From: Castor canadensis
Lineage: Eukaryota > Chordata > Mammalia > Rodentia > Castoridae
Assembly: GCF_047511655.1 (NCBI RefSeq)
Contig: NC_133395.1
Coordinates: 74,495,910-74,559,909 of the forward strand
Length of the DNA: 64,000 nucleotides
Direction: 5' to 3'
The notes beneath the pieces are model-generated. The model made no database searches, had not been told where the DNA came from, and worked only from the letters and a program-made list of their open reading frames with translations. Positions 22,140 through 34,633 of this stretch are shown one piece after another. The stretch's first letter is position 1; each line of letters opens with the position of its first letter. A program made the position numbers and the translations under genes.

Positions 22140-25100
22140 TTAAGATGATGTTCTCCAGTTCTATTGGTTTACTTGTGAATGAGATAATTTCATTCGTCTT
22201 CGTGGCTGAATAAAATTCTATTGTGTATAGATACCACATTTTCTTAATCCATTCGTCAGTAGTGGGGCATCTTGGCTGTTTCTATAGCTTGCTATTGTGA
22301 ATAATGCTGCAATAAACATGGGTGTGCAGGTGCCTTTGGAATAACCTGAGTCACATTCCTTTGGGTATATCCCTAGGAGTGGTGTTGCTGGATCATATGG
22401 CAGATCTATGTTTAGTTTTTTAAGAAGCCTCCATATTGTTTTCCAAAGTGGTTGTACTAGCTTACATTCCAACCAGCAGTGTATGAGAGTTCCTTTTTCC
22501 CTGCATCCTCACCAACAATTTTTTTTGGTGATATTCTTGATGCTAGCTATTCTAACAGGAGTGAGGTGGAATCTTAGTGTGGTTTTAATACGCCTTTCCT
22601 TTACGGCAAGGGATGGTGAGCATTTTATTATGTGTTTTTTGGCCATTTGGACTTCTTCCTTTGAAAAAGTTCTGTTTAATTCAGTTGTCCACATCTTCAT
22701 TGGTTCATTGATTTTTGTGGAGTTTATTTTTTTGAGTTCCCTATACATTCTGGTTATCAGTCCTTTGATGTATAGCTACCAAATATTTTCTCCCACTCTG
22801 TGGGTGGTCTCTTGAATTTAGAGACCATTCCTTTTGTTGTGTGGAAGCTTTTTAATTTCATGCAGTCCCATTTGTCCATCCTTTCCCTTAGTTGCTGCGC
22901 AACTAAATTCTACTGAGTTCTACTGAGGAAGTCTTTGCCTATACCTATTGCTTCCAGATTATTTCCTGGTCTTTCCTGTACTAACTGCAAGGTTTGGGGT
23001 CTGATAGTAAGCTCCTCAATCCACTTTTGAGTTAATACTAGTACAGAGTGATAGGCATGGATCTAGTTTCAGTTTTGCAGAAAATCAGCCTTTTCCCAGC
23101 AACATTTGTTTAAGAGGCTGTCTTTTCTCCATCATATGTTTTTAGCGCCTTTGTCAAAAATAAGATGGGCATAGCTGTGTGGATTCATATTTAGGTCCTG
23201 GATTCTGTTCCACTGGTCTTCATATCTGTTTTTGTGCCAGTACCATGCTGTTTTTATAGTTTGAAGTTGAGTATTGTGATACCTCCAGCATTGTTCTTTT
23301 TGCTGAGTATTGCCTTGACTATTCATGGTCTCTTGTGTTTCCAAATGAACTTTAGGGTAGATTTTTCAATCTCTGTGATGAATGTCATTGGGCTTTTGAT
23401 GGGAATTGTGTTGAACATGTAGATTGCTTTTGGTAGTATAGGTGATTTTACTATGCTTATTCTGCCAATCCATGAGCATGGGAGATCTTTCTACCTTCTA
23501 TAGTCTTCTTCCATCTCTTTCTTCAGTGGTTTGTAATTCTCCTTGTAGAGGTCATTTACATCCTTTGTTAAGTTTATTCTTAAGTATTTGATATTTTTTA
23601 GGCTATTGTAAATGAATTGTTTTCCTATATTCTTTCTCAATTTGTTCGTTGTTAGTGTATAGAAAAGCTACTGATTTTTGGAAGTTGATTTTGCATCCTG
23701 CCACCTTGCTATAGCTGTTTATGGTGTCTAGGAGTTTGGGGTGGTGTTTTTTTGGGGTCTTTGAGAGATAGGATTCTGTCATCTGCAAACAGGGATATTT
23801 TGACAGCTTCTTTACCTATTTGAATTCCTTTTATTTCTTCTTCTTGCCTTATTGCTCTAGCTAGGAATTTCAGGTCTATTGAATAAGAATGGGGAGAGTG
23901 GGCACCCTTGTCTCGTTCCTGAGTTTAGGGAAAATGGTTTCAGTTTCTCTCCATTAAGTATGTTGTTGGCTATAGGTTTGTCATATATAGCCTTTATAAT
24001 GTTGAGGTACATTCCTCTGTTCCTAGTTTTCTGAGAGCTTTTACCATGAAGTGGTGTTGAATCTTATCAAAGGCTTTTTCTGCATCTATTGAGATGATCA
24101 AGTGGTTTTTGTCTTTGCTTCTATTAATATGCTATATTACATTTATTGATTTGCGTATGTTGAACCGTCCCTGCATCCCTGGGATGAAAGCCAACTTGGT
24201 CATGGTGAATGATCTTTCTGATATGTAGTTTGCTTCAGTTTGCCATTATTTAATTGAGGATTTTTGCAACAATGTTCATTAAGGAGATTGGCCTATAGTT
24301 CACCTTTTAGATGTACCCTTGTCCAGTTTAGGGATGAGTGTAATACTGGCTTCATAGAATAAGTTAGGCAGTATTCCTTTGCTTTCTATTTCATGGAAAA
24401 TCTTAAGGAGAGTTGATATTAGGTCTGGAAGGTCTGGAAGAATTCAGCAGAGAATCTGTCAGGTCCTGGACTTTTTTGGGGGGGGAAGATTATTGCTGCT
24501 TTAATTTCATTACATGTTATAGATCTGTTTGGGTAGTTAATATCCTCTTGGTTCAGTTTTGGATGGTCTTAAGTATCTACAAATTTGTCCATTTCTTCAA
24601 AATCTTCCAATTTATTGGAATATAGATTCTCAAAGTAGTCTCTGGTGATTCCCTGATTTTCTGTGGTGGTTGTTGTTATCGCCCCTTTTTCATTTCTGAT
24701 TTTACTAATTTGGGTCTTTTCCCACCTCATTTTAGTCAGATTTGCCAGGGGCTTGTCAATCTTGTTTATTTAATTCAAAGAACCAGCTTTTTGTTTCATT
24801 GATTCTTTGTATGTTTTTTTTTTTTTGGTCTCTATTTTATTAATGTTGGCCCTTATTTTTACTATTTCTCTCAGTCTGCTTTTTTGGGTTTTACTTGTTC
24901 TTGTTTTTCTAGGAGTTTGGGATGTAACATTAGGTTGTTTATTTGAGATCTTTCTTTCCTTTTAATATATGCTCTCATGGCTATAAACTTTCCTCTTAGG
25001 ACTGCCTTTGCTGTGTCCCATAGGTTCTGGTAGTCATTTTCATTAACTTCCAGGAAACTTTTGATTTCCTCACTTATTCCTTCTTTGACCCACTGATTGT

Positions 25101-25990
25101 TGAGCAATGTGTTATTCAGCCTCCAATTATTTGTGTATTTTCTGCTGTTGCTTTTGTTATTGAGTTCTAGTTTTATTGCATTGTGATCAGATAGAATGCA
25201 GGGGGTTATTTCTGTTTTCTTATATTTGCTGAGGCTTGCTTTGTGCCCTAAGATATGATCAATTTTGGAGAAAGTTCCATGGGCTGCTGAGAATAACATA
25301 TATTGTGCTATTGTTGGATGAAATATTCTGTAGACATCAGTTAGGTCCATTTGATTTGTGATGTCATTTAGTTCTAGGATTTCTTCATTGATTTTTTTAT
25401 TTGGATGACCTATCTTTTGGTGATAGAGGGGTATTAAAGTCTCTCACTACCACTATATGCATTTTTAAGTCCTTTAGTGTATGTTGGATGAAATTGGGTG
25501 CACTGACATTGGGTGCATATAGGTTGATAATTGTTATTTCCTTTTGATGTACTGCCCCTTTTATTAGTATAAAGTGTCCTCCTTGGTCTCGTTTGACCAA
25601 CATAAGTTTGAAGTCCACTTTCTCTGATATAAGTATTGCTGCTGCTGCCTGTTTTCAGGGGTCATTGGCTTGGTAAATCTTCCAGCCATTCACCCAAAGC
25701 TAGTGTTTATTTCTGTCAATAAGAGGGGTCTGTTGTAAACAACAGATTGTCAGCTCTTCCTTTTTAATCCAGTTCACCAGTGTCTTTTGATGTAGGAGTT
25801 GAGTCCATTGACATTCAGGGTTAATACTGATAGGTATGTGGTGATTCCTGCCATTTAGTTGTTTTTGTTGTTGAAGGATTTGATTGTGTGCAGCCAAATC
25901 AATGCTATTCTCTGACTACTTGTCTTTTCTTCTCCTGTGGTTTAATACTTTCCATCCTCTTGTGGTTTTGTTTGCTTTCATCTTCTGTGT
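22140..25990 (-). pseudogene. L1 ORF2 remnant (endonuclease and reverse transcriptase)
   Basis: ORF2 is split into many short frames. The endonuclease part (about 25400-25900) shows I-N-L-Y-A-P-N and a D-F-N-T-P-L block, and S-D-H-N lies near 25190. The reverse transcriptase region spans about 23600-24900. The F-A-D-D catalytic block near 23780 is damaged by a frame change just before the frame at 23603-23788, which continues with the expected following sequence. The C-terminal 'P-L-W-K...W-R-L-L-K-K-L' block lies at about 22410-22460. Confidence 0.85.
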
Positions 25991-26039
25991 GCAGAATTCC
26001 TTGTAGAATCTTCTGTAGTCATGGCTTGGTGCTCATGTA

Positions 26040-27095
26040 TTGTTTTAGTTTCTGTTATTATGGAAGATTTTTATTGCTCCAACAATTTTGAATGATAATT
26101 TTGCTGAGTAGAGTATCCTAGGACTGAAATTATTTTCATTCAGTGCCCAAAATACCTCACTCCATGCCCTTCTTGCTTTTAAGGTTTCCACTGAGAAATC
26201 GGCTGTTATTTTGATGGGTTTACATTTATATGTATTTGTTTTTTCTCTCTTAGAGTCTTTAATATTCTTTCTGTGTTTTCTGTGCTTGCTGTCTTAATGA
26301 TAATATGACATGGAGAGGTTGTATTTTGGTCAAGTCTATTTGGTGTCCTCGAGGCTTCCTGCACCAATGGGCAAAACTTTCTCAAGATTTGGGAAATTTT
26401 CTGTTGCTATTTTATTGAATATATTATATATCCTTTTGGCTTGCACCTCTTCTCCTTCTTCAATTCCCGTGATTCTCAGATTTGGTCTTTTGCTGGAGTC
26501 ATTGAGTTCTTGCATATTCCTTTCACAGCTCTTGAGTTGTTTGACTAAGATTTCTTCTGTTTTTTTCTTTAATTTCTATTTTATCTTCAAGCTCTGACAT
26601 TCTGTCTTCCACCTGTTCTACTCTGTTGTAGTGGCCTTCCTCTGTACTTTTTGTTTGACTAAAGGGACTTTTTATTTCCAGGATTTCTGTTTGATTCTTT
26701 TTTCTGAGGTTTCCCATATCTTTGTTCAACTCCTCTTTTATATTTTGTGTTGTCATCTTTAATTCATATATCTCTCTTTTTTAATACTGTCCTTCATTTT
26801 ACTTTGGTGTTTGTTGAAGTCCTCTCTGAGTTCATTTATTCATTACTGTGTCTTCTCATGCTCTTTATTTTTGGTGTCTTGAAATTTCTTGAGTTCCTCT
26901 TGTGCATTCTGGTTATCCATGTCTATTATCTTCTCCATGAGTTTCTCAGTGATTTCTTCCAAAATTTCCTCTTTGAGGGTTGTTTTGTGGGCATCACTGG
27001 GCTCCTTAGTGACATTTATCATTGTTTGTAAGGGTCAGGAACTGGGTATCCATTTTCTTCATTTCCCACTGAATCCTCTATTTTTTTTTTTTTTT
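26040..27095 (-). pseudogene. L1 ORF1 remnant
   Basis: The minus frame at 26523-26756 has the charged heptad-like pattern of the ORF1 coiled coil ('VEQVEDRMSELEDKIE'). Downstream sequence to about 26040 contains RRM and C-terminal-domain text such as 'NLRITGIEEGEE', with stops. ORF1p normally forms an RNA-binding trimer. This copy cannot encode a complete protein. Confidence 0.8.
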
Positions 27096-28641
27096 TGAGG
27101 AGCATAGTTTCCATCTCTTCTTCCCATTGATCCACTTGAGCTGTGCAACTATTTTCTTGATAGGTTAGTTGGTGGTTTTAATTGCCTGTTTTCTTTCCTT
27201 TGCTTTATTTTTTGTGTTGTGAATAACTTGGTTGTTAGCAAGGTTGATGTGCTCTTTCTGTCCCTGGCCTGAAGGTGTAATTTAGCACTGTGAATTTAAC
27301 AAATTCACAGGTTTAATGCCAGACCACTTGTTTACATATTATATAGACAATCTCTTGGTGATGATATATATAAACAGTAGGATTTGGGAGTGGTAATGGT
27401 TATTGGGCTAGATATAGAAATTTGGATAATTGGTAAAGGTGGCACTAAAAAGCAGGTGGAAAAGGGGTGGGTGGGTGGGGGAAGAGGTATGAGGGCTGCT
27501 CGGTTTTGTGGCCCTTGTGTGTGTTTGGGTGTATTTCTGTTGTAGTGGAGAGTGCTTGTGTCAGGGATTGCAGAGGGCTTGGGTTGTGTACAGTTGGTAT
27601 AGTAGGTTAGTCAATTGGTGGTGAATGTGTAGGATGGAGGGGTAGTATGGTAACAAGTTGTGGAAGGATAGTAGGGGGAAGTGAAGACAGGGAGAGAGTG
27701 GATGAAAAGTGGCAGAAAGAGTAGTTGGGAGGGAAAACAATGGATTGTAGCACAGGAAAAGGAGGGAAAGTGAAAGGGGTAAGAATAGGGATAAGAAAAT
27801 AGTCATGGTGAAGTTAATAATACAGAAAAAAAAAAAAACAGGTACAGAATCAACAAAAAGTTCAGTCTGTTTGGTAAAAAGTTCTGGAGTTATTCCTTAA
27901 GCATCCATTCCTGGTATTGGTGTACAAGAGGGCAGTCTGATATGGTCTCACCAAGTGACTGGCTTGTGAGTAGTATTTGGTCCTGTCCACAGGGAAAGTT
28001 GTGATTGGGAGCTAATGTAACTCTATCAGTTCATGCAGCATGGTCAGAACTGTTGTTTTCACCAGGTGGCAGCTGCATTGCCCTACAGCTACAACTCTGT
28101 TTGGTCAGCTCCTCCCCCAGCAAGGTGGAGCAATTCAGTTTTGAATACTGCTCTCTTTCCCATGGGACCAGCTCTGGGATCCACCACCTGCCCCACTTTG
28201 GGAGGTTGGCTTGTTGCCCCACCCCCACTCTCAGCCTTTGTTGCTTTTCCCAAGTTCATTCACTGAGGGTTCGGCACTGAGAGTTCAGCTCCTTGCCCCA
28301 TCTCCATTCTCTGGGGCAAGTTCAGTGTTCCACTCCCACTCCACTGTTGGTGTTAGATTACAGTTCACTGTTTATGCTTTTCAGTTTTGTTGGGGGGTGG
28401 GGTTCAGTCTGCCCAGGGGCTGTGCTGGATTATGTGGGGGGGTGGGATTCGCATGTGGTGGTATGTGATACTCACCTGTTTGTTCTGCAGATTCATGCAA
28501 GCAGCTTTGAAACTGGCCAGCAAGGAGAAATGGCACTGCTTTTCTCAGCATGGCGTGGCATAGGGAGGCTTTCCACAGGTTAGGGGTCCAGGATGTCACA
28601 GAGTTTGATTCTGACTGATGCTCTGTCTTTTGCTTGTTGAG

Positions 28642-28695
<54 letters not shown>

Positions 28696-28967
28696 GAGCC
28701 AGGGTTTTGTTTTTTTTTTTTCCCCAGGGTGGGATAAGACTTGCTGGCTGTGCTGTGTGGGATTTTCATGACTGTTAGATGCAATTAAAAACTGATTTAA
28801 GGGTCAGTCCTTGAATTTTATGTGCACCCAATGTGTTGGCAGGTTATTATTTTGGCTAGAAGCAATCAGAATTACCCAAGTGTAGCTCCAACATCTCAAG
28901 GTGTTTTCTGGAGTCATGGAGCTTAGAATTTCTGATTACCTACTCTAACCGCTATCTTGGATCCTCT
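27096..28967 (-). other. L1 5' UTR / promoter region
   Basis: About 1.9 kb between ORF1 and the L1 5' end. It is relatively GC-rich with C-rich or G-rich patches (27470-27780, 28400-28450). L1 5' UTRs hold an internal RNA polymerase II promoter, and this one carries an expanded (CA)n tract at 28646-28695. Open frames here (28005-28583 plus and others) show no protein-family features and are treated as incidental. Confidence 0.65.
28646..28695. repeat. (CA)n microsatellite inside L1 5' UTR
   Basis: About 25 uninterrupted CA units. Purity implies recent expansion within an otherwise decayed L1. Confidence 0.95.
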
Positions 28968-28977
28968 GAAATTTCTT

Positions 28978-29650
28978 ATGTAGGCTGACGTTTTTGTTAT
29001 CTCTTTTCTCACTCAAATTCTCGATATTTGGAACAGCTTGGATAGGATAATGGCACTTTCTACTTATTTTTGCTTATTTAACTGCAGCAAGAACTTAAAA
29101 GACTTTGAATCTCTAAAGTAAGGAGATGTATTTTTCTGTTAATTCAACCATTTAATACAGATGGAATTTGCTGGCTTTTGAGTCAACATGATGAAGAAAT
29201 TGAAGACTCTCCTAAGTGAGCTGAGCAAATGCAGCAGGGGAAAAGGGTGAATGGGAGGAGGGATGCCCTTCTGCACATTGTTCCCTGCATTGGCCAAAAC
29301 AGTGGTGGTCCCCTAATGGCACTTCAGCAGCAGAGATGAGCAAATGTGAGCAGCTGCTGAAATTATGATAACACTCTTTTTCCAGTTACCTGGGAGAAGG
29401 GAGAAGATGGACTGAAAATATTTTCTCAATTCTGTGAAAGAATCAAGTAATAGTGTAATAAGCCATTGTGTGTCATGTCTACCACATGATCACAGTTTTT
29501 TTACAATATATATGAAATATAGTTTCTCCAGGTATAGGTATTACATGTGATTTTTATTATATTTTTCATCTACTTTTTTCTTTCCATAGTCAATATTGTC
29601 TGAAATTTTAAATAGTGAACATGTACTTTCATAATCAGAAAAAAATATTT
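28978..29650. other. No gene or repeat recognised
   Basis: AT-rich sequence with no clear repeat, exon or RNA gene. Confidence 0.5.
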
Positions 29651-29654
29651 GTCA

Positions 29655-30015
29655 TGGTTCAGGTTGTAAAAACCACAGAGCATAGACTGGGTAGCAAATA
29701 AATGAAGCAACCTATGTCTTAAGCTGTAGAGGCTAGAAATGTGAGTTCAGGGGTGAGCATGGTCAGGCTCTGGTGAGGGCTCTCTTCTGGGCTGCAGACT
29801 GCGGACTTCCTGTATCCTCACATGGTGGGAAGAGACTTACAGAGCTCATGAGCATCCCTTTCATAAAGGCACTAATCCTAACTAACCCTATTCATAAGGG
29901 CTCTACCTGCATGACATAATTACCTCTCAAAGGCCTTACCTTCTCATAGTACCACACTGGGGACCAGGACTTCAGCATATGAATTTTAGAGACACAAACA
30001 TTTGGTTCATAGAAA
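29655..30015 (-). mobile_element. MaLR (MLT1/MST-like) LTR, reverse orientation
   Basis: Plus-strand text 'cagagcatagactgggtagcaaataaatgaa', 'cctcacatggtgggaagagac', 'cataaaggcactaatcctaactaaccctattcataagggctctacc', 'gacataattacctctcaaaggcctta' and 'atgaattttagagacacaaacatttggttcatag' is the reverse complement of a MaLR LTR in the expected order. It is old and non-coding. Confidence 0.8.
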
Positions 30016-30783
30016 TGTTTCTTATTTATAAAAAAAAAATAGAAAGCAAATACTTCCAAAACTATGAATTTAGAAGAAATATTTGCCATTCCAAGAGCAT
30101 TCTGGGAAGTATTCCAGAGCTATTTATCCAGAGGAGGAGAAAAATGTTCTTACTATTAAGTTTGACAAAATCCACAAAATTAACCAGATACCATGACATA
30201 ATGTCAGGTGAGGGGCCTAACTTTTCAGGACTGAACAGCAGATACCCCCATCCACCATTAAAATTATAACCAGGGAACTATAAAGGGATTTAATATACTT
30301 CTAGAATCTCAAATCCTTGCTGTACCAGAGACAATCTCTCTTGCCCCAGTGGCCAGCCCCCAACCCACACCTATTGTCTGAGATTCTCCAGGGATTAAAG
30401 CTTGAGCATCCTAGGGGAAAAACTTTACAGAAGCCCCATTGTTAGCCAGAGTTGAGAATTTAAAGCTCTAAATTAAAGAATCATGGGGTGGGGGGGGGGT
30501 GGATAAAAATGTCCTGTAACTAGAAGGTATTTTTCTAGGCAAAACTGTATTCTTTAACAACTGCTTCTGTTTTCCCCTCATATCACCTCTTCTTCTACTC
30601 ATCTGATGTCTGATTCAGAGTGCTAGATGAACCAAAAGGTCTTACTAAAAAATTAATTACTATTCGAGTAAAAGAGAATCTTTTCCCTGCCTCATTTGAA
30701 CCACCCCACTTTAAACATTGATTTTGGAAAAAATGTTTTTGGTTGAACAACTTGGTTGTGGTTTTCTTTTTTTGTCTCCATAG

Positions 30784-30950
30784 CCTATCTCAGGTCAGGC
30801 CATTCGTTCAGTTGGGAGAATGGAAGGTTGGGTTAAGTGGACCATTTCCCTTAATAGTCCCATCTGAAGGTGGTAAACCCGTCTTCCACTTCCTCTGCCT
30901 TGAAAGGTTAAAGGTCTTATCTCCTTCCTTCCTGGCTCCCTGGGTCACAG
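30784..30950 (+). other. Exon-like unit with strong splice sites (unassigned)
   Basis: A 167-base segment preceded by a strong acceptor (ttttctttttttgtctccatag ending at 30783) and followed by a perfect donor, CAG|gtaagt, at 30948-30956. One plus frame is open across it (from 30743 to 30958) and encodes a hydrophobic, proline-containing stretch without a recognised domain. The length is not a multiple of three. It could be a non-coding RNA exon, a cryptic exon, or chance. It lies downstream of B3GLCT on the opposite strand. Confidence 0.3.
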
Positions 30951-31119
30951 GTAAGTAGAATAGGAGTGAGTGTTTTGGTATGGGATCCCAGGCATATGCC
31001 ATCCAGGCCTCACCTGTGCCTCAGGGCAAAAGGCCATCACTAGACTCCTGCATCCTCACTGCTAAACACACAGGAGACTCAAGTGGCTACTATCACCGCA
31101 GGAGGATTGTCAGCCTCAT

Positions 31120-31995
31120 TTCTCTGTCAACTGGATCCATGTGAGGACCAAGTGCCTTAAGAGAAGGAAGTGAAAGAAAGTTTATTGATCACTGGCCCTT
31201 CACAGATGGAGGCTGCCATCTGTGACTGACAGTTCCCTACTGAGGAAGCCTCTTCATCTTCTTGCATTAAATTCACCTTCTTGAAATGAGTGGGCAGAAA
31301 GCTGGGGATATAGTTCAATGGTACAGTACTTGCTTAGTGTGCTCCAGGCCCTGGGTTCAATTCTGAGCACTGAAAAAAACAAAAAAGAGTGGGCAGACAA
31401 ATCTTATTTGAGGCAGGTTAGCAGGCAGGGAAAATAATTTACCAGGGGCTTTCTTAAGCAAACAAAGCTAACAGACACCCCAGCACAGCCCTGAACCATT
31501 TCTAGAGCAATAAATCCCCTCTTAATTGTAAATACCCTGGTGGTTGTAAATATCATTGCAAGACAACATCATCCAGAAGAGGTACCTTTGTTAAAAAAAG
31601 GCAAAAAACAAAAAAATACCTGCTTCCAATTTGACCTCCCAGGACAAGTCCTCTTACGTAGGATCTCATGAATATTGGTCATATCTCATACACACAATTA
31701 AAGGCTAAAAATTAACATAAGTTCATGCAAAGAATACCCTTTGTTATGTGATAAGGCTGTGTTCAGTATACCTGCCAGTCACCCTATCCCTCCCTAAAGA
31801 CTGCCCAGATTTTTCCCACCTTAAAATTTATAAATTGGGCTTAAACAATCAATGCTTCTATGCCATCTGGCAAGGACCCACTGCTTTCCTCACAGTGTTT
31901 CTTTCTTCCCTTTTTTTCCAATAAAGTTTTGTTACTGTTTTGCAATTTGTGTCTTTGTCCAGTTCTCTGTTCAGGTGGTAAAACTCAGAGTCTTC
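31120..31995. mobile_element. LTR-like sequences flanking an ID SINE
   Basis: At 31160-31190 'gaaagaaagtttattgatcactgg' looks like an LTR polyadenylation region in reverse. At 31820-31990 'ccttaaaatttataaattgggctt' followed by 'ccaataaagttttgttactgttttgcaatttgtgtctttgtcc' looks like TATA and polyadenylation parts of a plus-strand LTR. Family, age and edges are unresolved. Confidence 0.4.
31299..31386 (+). mobile_element. ID SINE (diverged copy)
   Basis: tRNA-derived ID body 'gctggggatatagttcaatggtacagtacttgc...ggccctgggttcaattc' with an A-rich tail, flanked by the 11-base duplication gagtgggcaga at 31288-31298 and 31387-31397. It has more substitutions than the copies at 12202 and 39971, so it is older. 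Confidence 0.9.
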
Positions 31996-31999
31996 TGGA

Positions 32000-33000
32000 C
32001 TAGTGACTTCTTAGACTACTCAGCCTGATAACACCATAATATGAAATACTAGAATATATACATGACCTTATTAGCAAGATATTAAAAAGAGGAGTAGGAC
32101 ATGAGATGACATGGCATGACTTATGAAGAGTTTGGGGAGCTTTACATGGTTTTAGTATGTATTTTCCTTTTTCCAGGTGATCAAATTGGGCCTGACTTCC
32201 AAGTGAAGTTATAGGATAAAATGATGTGGAAATGAATTGTGACAAGAAAAAGTAAAAGTCTATTTCTTCTACATTTTTGAAGAGAGAATAACAAACTGAC
32301 CACTTGATACAATTTAGGTATAAACTTTTGGGAGAAGAAGGAAAGGAAAGGGCAAAACCACAATTTTCTGCTATTGTGTTGTTTGAAGTGATTGTTCAGC
32401 AAATGATAATCTATTTCTGATTAGACTATTCAGACACTCATGTGTTCAGCTAACTTTCTTGGATTGAATGCCTTTTTCTTATTATTTTGTGAAATGATAT
32501 ATTTCTTCATTTTAATTCCAGACAAGTGAGTCATAAAATAGTTTTTCTATTGTAATATAAGAATAAAATTATCATCTGATCTCAGGGGATATTCCTCATC
32601 TCTTCTAAAGTAATTTAAAGTTTCTGAGGGTTTTTTGTAGTTTGTTTCTTCATTTTGTTTGTCAAATGCAAATTTTTAGGTTGCATTTTCTTCATTTTGT
32701 GATTTCTCTTTGGAATTATATTGGCAGGTATGTGTGGGCTAAATGCACCTATACTGGGAAGGCTTGTAAAGTCACTGAAAGGTGACATTGGTAGCTGAGG
32801 GAGTTCTGCTTTGCGACACCACAAGATCATAGCCAAATCCTCTAGAATAGCAGTCTTCAAACTATGTAAGGAATTAAGGATGTTTAACAAATCCAAACAG
32901 AGCTGTACTTGCCCATGCATTCTGAATGATATGCTAAAGGAATAGGACCTCCTTCCTCATCTCTCATCTCTCTCTCTACAGGAGACCTGATACCTAATCT
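32000..33000. other. No gene or repeat recognised
   Basis: AT-rich sequence. Short open frames on the minus strand (32000-32402, 32615-32920) have no recognisable motif or splice context. A short (CT)-rich stretch lies near 32960. Confidence 0.45.
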
Positions 33001-33004
33001 CACA

Positions 33005-33305
33005 GTTTGCCCTGTGTATCTGCAGATTCAGCCAACTTGGATCAAAAATATTCCAAAAGAATTCCAACTGTACTGAACACACAGATTATTTCTTGTCATT
33101 ATTCCCTTAACAACACACTATAACAACTATCCACAGAGAATTCATATAGTACTAAGTAGTGTAAGTGATCCAGAGATGATTTAAAGTACAACTGAGGAAG
33201 ATGTGCCTGCCTCGATTGCATGCAAATGCTACACCATGTTATACAAGGGACTTGAACAGGGTCATGGAACCAAACCCATGGACAATGAGGTACAACTGTG
33301 TTGCT
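33005..33305. mobile_element. Tigger-like (pogo) DNA transposon fossil
   Basis: 'tgtatctgcagattcagccaacttggatcaaaaatattccaaaagaattcc', then 'gtaagtgatccagagatgatttaaagta', 'tgcatgcaaatgctacaccatgttatacaagggacttga' and 'catggaaccaaacccatggacaatgagg' appear in the order of a non-autonomous Tigger-family element. It has no coding capacity. Confidence 0.6.
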
Positions 33306-34619
33306 ATGAGGTGGACAGAACTCTGGGTACAAAATAAATCTTGTTAAATTCCAAATCTTGTTATCAGTGATAAGAAAATGAATGACTAGAAAAATTCTGG
33401 TGTAACTCAGGTGGTTTCCAATTCCTTGCTGTTAACAAAATTGCAGGGTGACATAATGGAGTTTTTAGCTGATAGATTACTAATAATCATTTCACATGAA
33501 AAAAATCAGTAGGAAATTTTTAGCAAGTAGCTCAGGAAGATTTCAGAGAATCAAACAACAATGCTATCTTTACATTCTTTTCATTCCTATCTTGTTATTG
33601 ATGTACTGAAATCAATAAAAATTAAAAGATCAATAAATAATATTCATCCAGGAATATATAAAATTGTATAAGACACCAATCTCATTGAGTTGCATTTCCA
33701 ATAAAGTCCTTTCTTATACTTAATTCTTTCCAAAAATCTTAATACATAACTGTTGTTTTGGTCAATATGCCTTTTTAGCAATTTTAATAATAAATAAATA
33801 CAGTTTTTTTTAACATTTGAAGTCTCAGAGTCAGAGGAATTTTTCAAACCATTTATTTATATATAGACATATATACACTTTCACTAAGAAGTATGGTAGG
33901 ATTATTAATACATGATTTTTAAGAATTCTGGGCATGAATATAAGGAGAAAGGGCAGTAATTTAAAACTTCTGATTGTAAAGGAAAGCTCTTTTTTTTTTT
34001 TAATAAATGAGTGATGGTAGGTATTAAGTCACCATGGTAATTCATGTGGATAGAGCAAGACAGTGATTTAGCAATTTTATTTAAATTTATTTCAGTGTAC
34101 TATAATTATAAATTTTATGGCTATTTGAACTGTCAAAGCATAACTGAAAAATATTAAAATGTAATTACTATACAAATAGGTGAGTCAACATTTTAGTTAA
34201 CCCATTAAAGAAGGAGCTAGAAGGAGACAAAACTGTTTAAAAGAAGGTGAAAGAAAGGAAGTATTTTATGTAGCCCAAGAAAGAATGCTGAAATAATGTT
34301 GCAAAATTAGGAACAAAACTAACAACCCACAAGGCAATGAAATCATAACCTGTAGGGTTATCTGCTCACGTAGAGAAAGAAGAAAAATCAGCACACCATA
34401 TTTTTCTACAAGCTAACTTCTAAATTGACAGATGGTAAAAATGACTGCATCCTATTCAAGTACAAAACAGTCTAGCAAAGTTACCTTGCCTGAAAGTTAG
34501 CTTATCCTCAAACTCACGTTAGGAAATGCTCTATGTCTTAGCAAGACGTAGTAGGTCACGTAATCATCTCTTTATCTTGTCAACGAGATAAGTGGATAGT
34601 GCTCCTCAGTAAAACTTAC
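33306..34619. other. No gene or repeat recognised
   Basis: Very AT-rich, single-copy-looking sequence. No exon, RNA gene or transposon was identified. Confidence 0.5.
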
Positions 34620-34633
34620 GATGAAACATTTTT

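Larger units (their letters stand above)
21639..28967 (-). mobile_element. Near-full-length, inactivated L1
   Basis: A complete L1 in reverse orientation: 3' UTR at about 21639-22130, ORF2 to about 25990, ORF1 at about 26040-27090, and a long 5' UTR to 28967. Its first bases read 'gaggatccaagatagcggttagag' on the minus strand. A 10-base imperfect duplication (gagatttctt at 21629-21638, gaaatttctt at 28968-28977) bounds it, so about 7.3 kb was inserted. Multiple stops and frameshifts show it is dead. Confidence 0.9.

Noticed and set aside
24871..25350. 159-codon minus-strand open frame
   Set aside because: It is a remnant of L1 ORF2 within a dead element, not an independent gene.
28005..28583. 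Overlapping open frames on both strands
   Set aside because: Located in the GC-richer L1 5' UTR, where stop codons are rarer. No recognised protein.
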